Assembly: GCA_961205875.1 (NCBI GenBank)
Contig: OY540822.1
Span: 622,501-686,500, forward strand
Length of the DNA: 64,000 bases
Source: Sialis fuliginosa
Lineage: Eukaryota; Arthropoda; Insecta; Megaloptera; Sialidae
Direction: 5' to 3'
The notes beneath the pieces were generated by a model. That model was given only the letters and a program-made list of their open reading frames with translations. It did no database searches and had not been told where the DNA came from. Within the stretch, counting starts at the first letter, position 1. Each line of letters starts with the position of its first letter. Position numbers and translations under genes: made by a program. Shown piece after piece: positions 57,339-64,000 of the stretch.

Positions 57339-59222
57339 TCACTGTCTTTTAAAATCATATTTTTGCACACTGTGAATTTTTTTCAGCAGTTCAAAGTCAG
57401 AATTCAAAATTTCATAAAAGTTCTCGCATTTTCCCATATTAACTTTTACTTGCAACATTGCATGAACAGTCTCAATTTTAAGCGCAGTTTTTTCAGACGT
57501 CCACATTGCATTTACAAGGGAGAATACTCGCTCAATGGGTCCATTTGTTCCAGGTAGACAAAACAAATACTGAATGAGTAGTAACAGGTTACTATATGGA
57601 ATTGAATTATTATCAAAATGTTCAAAAATTTCTTGCCATCTTTTCACTGTGTCGTAGCTACTTTCTCTCCACTTTGACAACACTTCATTAGTTAAAATTT
57701 TTTTTAAAGTATGTATTTCGTCAAACATTTCACTTTCATTAATCTGATTTTTAGCATGAATTCTTTCATTGTAGAGCTGCATAGTAATTACAACATCGTC
57801 CCATGTAACAGCTTTATTTAAACAAATCCAAGTTATTCTTTGAAAACTGTCATATTGGTGGCTATATTTATCTAAGTATTGAATACAGTTATGAAAAAAT
57901 TTTCTCACGTGTTCCATAAAGTAATTTCTATTAATAAGACCCTCTTCTTCTAGTTTGGATAGGTGTTGCTTTATAATGATGGGTATAAAATTTTCTGAAA
58001 ATCTACTTGCCAATTTTTCTTTTAAATCAAAATATATTTCCGATACTTCAGCAAAACTAATATTATCACATTCTATCTTTTTTACTGTGTTGTGAAAAAT
58101 AGATGCTTGATTATGAATAAATTTCAACCACAACTCAGAGCAGTCATCGGAAAAAAAATTATGCAATACAATTGGAACCTTTTCTTGCGATAAAAAGTAC
58201 GACTTTAGCGGATTGTACATCTGTAAAATTCTTTCCACTGCAGGCAATAAAGCGAGCCATCGCGTTTTGCTGTATCCCAAGATTTTTTTATACTGGGTTT
58301 CGGCGTCTTCGCAAAAAGCTTTTAATTCTTCTACACGTACCGTGTATATATAAAAGTATGAATATACTTTAATTACAATGTTTTCTACATCAACCGGCAA
58401 GAGATCGGCTGCTGTTTGTATGGCATTATGTATAATGTGCGCTGCACACCCGACGCCGATAATTGGTCGATTTAAATTTTCCTGCAGCTTGTAAAATACA
58501 TTGCCGCGTCCTGCACGGGTAACACCGCCAAAATTAGTGTTGGTATTATCAGCACAAAAGCCGACGATTTTGTCTGTTAACTTATGTTTATTTAAAATTA
58601 ATAGAATAGAATTCTGTATCATATCTGAAGTTTCCCCCGGTAAACTCACAAAATCTATTAATTTTATATTAACACCTGTTTTGGGGTGAAAATACCTCAC
58701 TAAAGTGGGGAATAATTTGATGTCTTTATGATTTGATGCGTCGGAAAATATGGAAACAAATGGTACAACCTCCAATTCTTTAATGATGTAATCAAGACTC
58801 CATGGTGCAATAACATTTTTTATGATTGCTTCACATTTTGTTCTTCCACACGAAAATTTCTTATCAAATGCTTTTTGAATTAACTTTGAGGTACACTCCA
58901 TAGAGTTAAAACTGTGATTATGACGTACCGTGTGAAAGGCCCACAATCCTTCTGATTTTGCGAGATCTGCTTCCTTTTCACCAAATTTATCATGACGATA
59001 ATAATTAGTTAAAGATCTGGATGTAGAGGCAATATTTATTGCTTTTTTGTGTTTTTCTGATGACAAATGTCGTATAATATCGTTTTTACCCCCATGTGCG
59101 ATTGAAAAATTCCCCATACATTTATTACAATAAACATCCGACACTGAAACACCCTTTTGTAAAAAGGGATATTCTTTACGTATATTATCATTAAATTTAC
59201 AAAATCGTTTTGTCGGCGACAT
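57339..59222 (-). CDS. hAT-family transposase, apparently intact (627 aa)
   Basis: Would bind the element ends and catalyse cut-and-paste transposition in the nucleus. A BED-type zinc finger at residues 32-58 (C32, C35, H52, H58) is for DNA binding. RNase H-like core: first Asp in FSDASNHK (D161), second in GFCADNTN (D225), the hAT CxxH motif in GCAAHIIH (C259, H262), TRW at 320-322, and the catalytic Glu in GTNGPIERVFSLV (E564). The C-terminal hATC dimerisation region is YSNLLLLIQYLFCLPGTNGP onward (about 543-595). Length is normal for hAT. The start is the first ATG, followed directly by the finger. No stops or frameshifts. About 450 bp upstream to the TIR is available as promoter. Confidence 0.92.
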   Translation of the reverse strand: MSPTKRFCKFNDNIRKEYPFLQKGVSVSDVYCNKCMGNFSIAHGGKNDIIRHLSSEKHKKAINIASTSRSLTNYYRHDKFGEKEADLAKSEGLWAFHTVRHNHSFNSMECTSKLIQKAFDKKFSCGRTKCEAIIKNVIAPWSLDYIIKELEVVPFVSIFSDASNHKDIKLFPTLVRYFHPKTGVNIKLIDFVSLPGETSDMIQNSILLILNKHKLTDKIVGFCADNTNTNFGGVTRAGRGNVFYKLQENLNRPIIGVGCAAHIIHNAIQTAADLLPVDVENIVIKVYSYFYIYTVRVEELKAFCEDAETQYKKILGYSKTRWLALLPAVERILQMYNPLKSYFLSQEKVPIVLHNFFSDDCSELWLKFIHNQASIFHNTVKKIECDNISFAEVSEIYFDLKEKLASRFSENFIPIIIKQHLSKLEEEGLINRNYFMEHVRKFFHNCIQYLDKYSHQYDSFQRITWICLNKAVTWDDVVITMQLYNERIHAKNQINESEMFDEIHTLKKILTNEVLSKWRESSYDTVKRWQEIFEHFDNNSIPYSNLLLLIQYLFCLPGTNGPIERVFSLVNAMWTSEKTALKIETVHAMLQVKVNMGKCENFYEILNSDFELLKKIHSVQKYDFKRQ

Positions 59223-59488
59223 AGTTTATATTAAAGATAACGGAAATTAATATTTTCAACTTCTAATCTTAATCCAAACACACAGTTTTAAGAGCACCGA
59301 TATTTCATTAATAATTACACTTATTATACAACAAATAGACCCAAACTAACAATAAGACACAGACAGTACAAACACTGACGACAATGACTGTACACTGCAA
59401 ACAATGACCGATCTATAACTACATGTGCACTGTGCTAAAAATTTTGTTTCAACAATCAACAATCATATTTCGAATAGTGAACTACTTG

Positions 59489-59500
59489 GCGCATGCGCAC
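59489..59500. promoter_or_regulatory. GCGCATGCGCAC palindrome in hAT upstream region
   Basis: Matches the consensus core GCGCATGCGC bound by NRF-1 and its insect relative Erect wing, a motif common in core promoters. It is about 270 bp upstream of the transposase ATG. Function is inferred from the motif only. Confidence 0.45.
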
Positions 59501-60746
59501 GGATCTAACACTCGTGCAATTAGAATATTTTAAGTGCCATATTTCTAAATGCGGGACATGCGGGACAATTAATAAGTTTCCGGGGCGAATTTAGGTATCA
59601 ATAGTAAAGCGGGATATGGGTCGCTAATCCGGGACCGTCCCGCCTAATCCGGGACGATTGGCAGCCTTAGTCTTGATCGATAATGTCTTGTAGTCGCAGG
59701 TATAATTGACTGCATATTACATTATCATTTAAAATTTGCTGGTTTATTAAAATTAGACTACTCTTAAAAGAAAGAGGAATGATTTATTACTTTATTTTAT
59801 TTCTTACTGATGTTATCGTAGAGCACAGCTTCGCGTATGAAATAAAAATGTAAATATTAATGAAAAAAAATTTTTTAATTATAATTATACATTAATTTTC
59901 AAAACGATGCACAAGAAACAAAAATATTTTTTCTTGTAAAACTGTTAATAAATATGATTTCTATTTTCCAATAAAAATTTATATGTACATACGATGTTAT
60001 TTTGTTCGGTACAAACCTTTACAAAACATTAATTTTTCTATGTATCAAACTGCAAAGTAATTTTGGTTTAGGTTTTTTGTATTTATTCGTGTGCTTCAAA
60101 TGAAAAAATAATTTCTGTCCTTTTGCCTGTTTTTTGAGTCATATCACATAAATATGTACCTATAATGTATGGATATTTGTATACAGATATAAATGAACAG
60201 GTTTATTTCTAAAAAATTATAAAAATATAAAACGACATAATAAGCACACATAATTATTAACTTACCATGTTTTTGAAAAACACAGTTTGGCATTACATAT
60301 GAATTTAGGTTATGATATTTTTACAAATCAGCTGTCAGAGTAAATTCTTGTCACGTGATCAGTTTAGTTAATATTTATTCCCTGCAAAATCATAGGGTTA
60401 AATTTACTGGGTTAATATAGTGATATTTATAGTGGATTTGTTATTTTTATTCCGTTTTTAGTAATTTTTCGTTCCAAATGTTGAACTAGTCGACATCAGA
60501 AAGAGAAGAACTTATCTGTAGCAAGTGAAACAACAATACTATTTTTACTACCTAGTACTGTCACTATTTATTCATCGAGTAAACTTATCTGCCTTTTATA
60601 ATACCGGGCCTAAGTGTTTTAGTAATAATTAATTTACAGCAAAAATATATTTGCAATGATCTTCATTACTAAATTGATTAAAAAACGAAATTAAAAATAG
60701 GTATAATATGTTAGTAAGGATTCAGGCAGGAATATTTCATAATATT

Positions 60747-60886
60747 TACATTAACTTTTATTGAGTTTTTTACTTTCTTATACCCATGTAAATAAAATGT
60801 ATATACATACATATATAGTAGAAGTTTTTGAAAACGATCTTTCAACCGGATGTTTACTAAACTGGATTTTTGAATTTTTTGAATTA
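60747..60886. other. Flank of Tc1-like element, inverted-repeat partner of 63250-63300
   Basis: CCGGATGTTTACTAAACTGG at 60848 is an imperfect inverse of the sequence around 63288 (AGAGTAAACATCCG), so the Tc1-like element sits inside a larger inverted-repeat structure related to the 2.8-kb TIR family. Confidence 0.4.
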
Positions 60887-61164
60887 CAGTCGGGACTCGT
60901 TTATTTTTAACTCTCGTTTATCGGTAAATGCCGACTTTCGTTTATTGTAAATTTTTTCTCCTCCTTCACCTCCCACCATTCTCGAGTCATGGCGTAAACG
61001 AACATATTTTTGAAATTTTTGTAGAATTAATTAGAGACACTTATCACCGTCGTCACTCGTCACCTTGCTCATATTCGAAATTAAAAGTAAAGTAAAATTA
61101 TTTCACTATCACGATTAACTATTAACGATAAATATTAAAAAGCAAGGTTTACATATTGTGCGTT

Positions 61165-61539
61165 TCATGTGAGAAGACCGGTGCGGGAGAGACCAGATCT
61201 AAAAACGAGTTCAGCTCCTTTAACAAAACCTGTAGAACATCGATCTTTATTGACACGAGAAATACGTTTTATTGTACTCTCAGATACTCCTGCATAAGCT
61301 GCGGCCCTTTGCGTTTTTGCTTTCAATGGGATATTGATAGCATTATTCTTTGCTTCTGAATCACAAACGTTAATAATGTTTACAATAACTTCACGAGCAC
61401 TACTTCTTACAATCTTCCCTTTTTTACTTTCCATTATAAGGTAATGTTCGTTTGAACTCGTGTCGTGAAATAATCTACAAGAAAACAATTGTCTTATACA
61501 TAGGGTAGATGGTTGGTCCTTTAAATTTATGTCGACCAC
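61165..61539 (-). pseudogene. Transposase N-terminal fragment with helix-turn-helix
   Basis: The 124-codon frame has MESKKGKIVRSSAREVIVNI (from residue 36) followed by KTQRAAAYAGVSESTIKRIS, a helix-turn-helix like those at the start of Tc1/mariner-type transposases, especially the insect group beginning with REII... and GVSESTV.RI. The catalytic DDE domain is absent: the frame ends at 61165 and only about 280 bp remain to the TIR. Probably an internal deletion. The true start is likely the second Met. Confidence 0.65.
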
Positions 61540-62456
61540 CCAAAATGTACAAGTGTTTTTTTTTAATAAATGGGTTCAAATATTATACTTGTTACAAATA
61601 GTTAAAATGTCAACCCTCGTCCTTTGAACTATTGTATTGAAATAGAAACTTTGAGATTTTTACACATAAGAAAAGTTATATTACAGTCATTAGAGTCAAG
61701 TGTGATCTGCAAATACATTACAATAATTATATAAAACTATATTGTTGATTTCTTAAAATAATATTTTAACAAACTTAACTTCTTTGATTTCAAAAAAACA
61801 ACTGAATCGACTATAATGATATATTGCTGTCTTTTGCAGCAACAATAAAATTCAGTTATATTTTTTTAAATATTTTATTATTGTACATTTATTTGATAAC
61901 GTTAAAACATTCAACGTACATCAATGAGTGGGGGGAGGGATTGTTTTTGCAATCATGTGTTTGTTAGCCAAAATTTGGTCATAGAAATTTGTATAATTAA
62001 TTTTTTTTAAGTTTTTTAATATACTGCAACCAATTATACTTACATAAACATTTGATTATTGGGTTTTATACCGCGTTGCACTATTAAATCAAATTAAATT
62101 AATTAAATCAAATATTTATACAATGAAATAACTGCGAAAGTCTACGTTCAAAAATAATTATACTTATTATAAATTTTAATTATTCAAATAATTATTTTTG
62201 CAAACAACGAGCCGTCACTGGAATGAGGAAATCAATCGTCCAGTTCATTATCGGACAGAACGTTGCTTCTCTAACACTACAACTTAAGCGGTCAACTTTA
62301 GTTTTAGTACAAAGTGAGCGGCAAACAAAAATATTTTTTATTTTAACAAACTATAAAACATTTCGTTTAAGAAGCTTCATATGCATAGTGACATGTGATT
62401 ACATTCCTAAGCCCGGTCTTTTCTCATGAAATAGAGAGTACATAGTCTCTATAGCT

Positions 62457-62780
62457 CCTTGACCAATCACCGTTAACGCGTGATTTCAAGTCACCACAAA
62501 GATGTATTCAAATGTTTGCCATCACAGAACGTATTGCCAACTTAAGAATAGTAAAAATGACACTTCCCGAATAGACAAAATTGTTTGTGATAGCTTTTTC
62601 ATGATTTTGCAATGTCGAATTTGTACTTCATTGATTGTATATGTTGTTAATATATCAAAAAATACGAAGACAAGAATAAATAACGGATTTCTTGTATTTG
62701 ATATTCTATTATACATTTATAACATTTGAATACATCTTCGTGGTGATGTCAATTCCCTTGCCAACGCTGATTGGTCAAGG
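62457..62780. mobile_element. Nested MITE (324 bp)
   Basis: CCTTGACCAATCACCGTTAA and the following ATTTCAAGTCACCAC / AAGATGTATTCAAATGTT are mirrored at 62712-62780 (about 60-bp TIRs). It lies inside the Tc1-like element. The ORFs in it are mirror artefacts. Confidence 0.75.
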
Positions 62781-62871
62781 ATCTACACATAACTTGGTGT
62801 GAGCCCCTCTCGACTAGAAATAAACGCGCGTCATATGATTCAGAAGGTTTAAAATAAATGAGTCCCGACTG

Positions 62872-63480
62872 TACTTTGAAACAGTGCGAATTAGAGAAAA
62901 ATGGTCATGTTAAAAATTGTAGGTAATGTTATTATCTATAATTTAACTTCTAGTCATTTTTTCGAAAAAACAAATTTTTTAAGAAATTTTTTTTTATTAT
63001 AATTCAAATCGTTCATAACAGAGAAGAAATTATTATACGTATTACAGAGATTAAACAGTGTGCGTATTTGCCATAGATATCATGGAACTTTCTTATACGT
63101 AATACTGAGAGTGAACAGTGTGGGTGAACCTAAATAATAATTATTTAAAAAAATTCTTTCTGGCTAAATCATAAATGTTGGAAAAAAATGTATGGGGAAT
63201 AAATTATAGACAATAACATACTCGACATTTTTTATTGAAAACATTTTTTTCATATTTCAAAAATAATTCAAAATTCCAAAATTGACAAGAGTAAACATCC
63301 GTTTTCGGTTAAGTTATTACGTTAAAAAAAATTCATTTGATACATAATGTAGAAAATAATATTATCTAATGTTTTTGTCCCATTAATTTTATTCTATCGT
63401 TTATTCGTTTGTCAGAAATGTGTTTTAATAAAATAAGAATTACGTACACTGTTCACTGTCACTGGCTCTCATGGCAGATA
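62872..63480 (+). repeat. Partial copy of the GGCCCGGTATTATAAAA element interior
   Basis: ACTTTCTTATACGTAATACT, TTCTTTCTGGCTAAATCATA and TACTCGACATTTTTTAT blocks match 22550-22970 colinearly. No ORF. Confidence 0.7.
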
Positions 63481-63620
63481 TTTTATATACTATAAGATGT
63501 GCATATTTATGTGTAAAATAGAGCTATAATTTAAATTTCATTACTAAAAAGTAGTGCAAAATATTTTAAAATTCGTATAGTTAAGTTTAAATTTAATAAC
63601 ATTTATTCTTCACTTTACAG

Positions 63621-63676
63621 GTACTAAATACATCATATTTCCTGATCTAGTAGATGAAGAAACAATCAGAATATCG
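63621..63676 (+). CDS. Candidate internal exon of a host gene
   Basis: A pyrimidine-rich tract and AG (CTTCACTTTACAG) precede a 56-nt block followed by a good donor, GTATGTG. After two nucleotides completing a codon, the block is open for exactly 18 codons: TKYIIFPDLVDEETIRIS. The peptide is acidic and of ordinary composition, unlike the low-complexity ORFs nearby. I do not recognise the family and no neighbouring exon is evident. Chance occurrence is possible for so short a block. Confidence 0.3.
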
Positions 63677-64000
63677 GTATGTGCTTATTAAATTTATTTT
63701 AAATTTTATTATTAAGTAAATCAAATAATAAATATTGTTTGACATAATAAAACATCATGGGTTAGGTTAGTCCCAATAAACATAAATCGTAAGTATGCGG
63801 ATTTTTAACATTTATAAGGTACTGGCACCAGCCTTGGACACTTTAAAAACAAGGTATACTGCTTTTTGGGATTGATGGGCTTTTTAATTCTCATGAACTC
63901 ATGTAACTAATAAAACAATTACATCTTTATTAAATTAATTTAAGAATAATAATTGCTAATAATTAATATAAGTATTATATATAATTAATTAATATTATTT
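63677..64000. other. Unassigned AT-rich sequence
   Basis: Contains a GGTACTGGCACCAGCCTTGG box (63818-63837), the third copy of a motif at 6691 and 7893. No other feature. Confidence 0.4.

Larger units (their letters stand above)
57183..59669 (-). mobile_element. Complete hAT transposon (2487 bp)
   Basis: TIRs TAAGGCTGCCAA at both ends, exact 8-bp target duplication GTCTTGAT (57175-57182, 59670-59677) and an uninterrupted transposase ORF. The host element copy near 14950 shows the empty site. Subterminal GCGGGAC / CCGGGAC boxes cluster within 150 bp of the transcription-side end (59555-59655) and once or twice at the other end (57212, 57241). All parts needed for mobility appear present. Confidence 0.95.
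56651..60610 (-). mobile_element. GGCCCGGTATTATAAAA TIR element, interrupted copy
   Basis: Reverse complement of the 20592-23413 family. The right terminus (inverted GGCCCGGTATTATAAAAGGC) ends at 60610 next to TA. The left terminus is lost, with homology starting at ATACAAAGTAAAAAGT near 56651. A hAT transposon (57183-59669) interrupts it. It has one unit of the 105-bp repeat expanded in the 21-kb copy. Confidence 0.8.
60887..62871. mobile_element. Tc1/mariner-like element with TA TSD (1985 bp)
   Basis: TIRs CAGTCGGGACTCRTTTAT with TA flanks (60885-60886, 62872-62873). It carries an N-terminal transposase fragment on the minus strand and a nested short MITE (62457-62780). A CAGT end plus TA duplication fits the Tc1/mariner/pogo group. 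Confidence 0.85.

Noticed and set aside
58172..58689. Plus-strand ORFs opposite the hAT transposase
   Set aside because: Shadows of the 627-codon transposase frame on the other strand.
62502..62729. Opposed ORFs at 62502-62729 and 62522-62716
   Set aside because: They lie across the mirrored arms of a MITE and are mirror artefacts.
1..64000. tRNA, rRNA or other structural RNA genes
   Set aside because: No cloverleaf with A and B boxes or conserved rRNA blocks was noticed by eye; a covariance-model scan was not possible.

Overview
The window is repeat-dense, AT-rich animal DNA, almost certainly from an insect. The evidence is the element set: an I-type LINE with RNase H, a BEL/Pao and a Ty3/gypsy LTR retrotransposon, hAT and Tc1/mariner-like DNA transposons, and many TA- or 8-bp-flanked inverted-repeat elements. 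Species cannot be fixed from the sequence; a hemipteran-like genome is only a guess. I see no bacterial genes, operons, CRISPR, rRNA or tRNA. The only candidate for ordinary host coding sequence is one 56-nt exon near the right edge (63621-63676).

Layout. 0.5-1.5 kb: copy of an AGGGTTCCG-ended repeat. 1.7-6.6 kb: a repeat split by a 5'-truncated, frameshifted I-type LINE (2111-6155), whose 3' UTR is itself split by a TA-flanked transposon (4166-5475). 8.3-14.7 kb: a 572-bp TIR element, a 2.4-kb foldback element (9051-11490), a second foldback (13012-14290) and a small hAT-like element abutting it. 15.1-24.5 kb and 38.9-44.2 kb are inverted copies (A and B) of one segment carrying a decayed gypsy Gag-protease region. 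Comparing A with B exposes exact empty sites for four or five later insertions. 24.2-25.9 kb: a third foldback. 26-29.6 kb: a decayed transposase gene of an unusual animal family, ending at the TIR of its element. 29.6-30.2 kb: gypsy RT-RNase H remnant. 31.1-38.9 kb: a young BEL element, coding apart from one stop codon, with a deletion derivative of the 26-29.6 kb transposon in its leader, which in turn carries a nested foldback. 44.5 kb: a palindromic GATCTGTGTTGATCT minisatellite. 47.6-52.7 kb: a 5-kb foldback with a 1.43-kb foldback nested in one arm. 54.6-55.5 kb: intact copy of the repeat split at 2 kb, then a small hAT-like MITE. 56.7-60.6 kb: a TIR-element copy interrupted by an apparently intact hAT transposon (57183-59669) with a 627-aa transposase. 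60.9-62.9 kb: a Tc1/mariner-like element with a partial transposase and its own nested MITE.

How it fits together. Nearly everything is selfish DNA nested in selfish DNA. The intact hAT could mobilise itself and related short elements. Non-autonomous elements greatly outnumber coding ones. The most unusual property is the density of long foldback elements, five of about 0.57-5 kb plus one nested in the largest, which if transcribed would form long double-stranded hairpins. Two proteins are shared between copies A and B (Gag and a conserved ORF of unknown role at 18653-18958 / 41960-42508).
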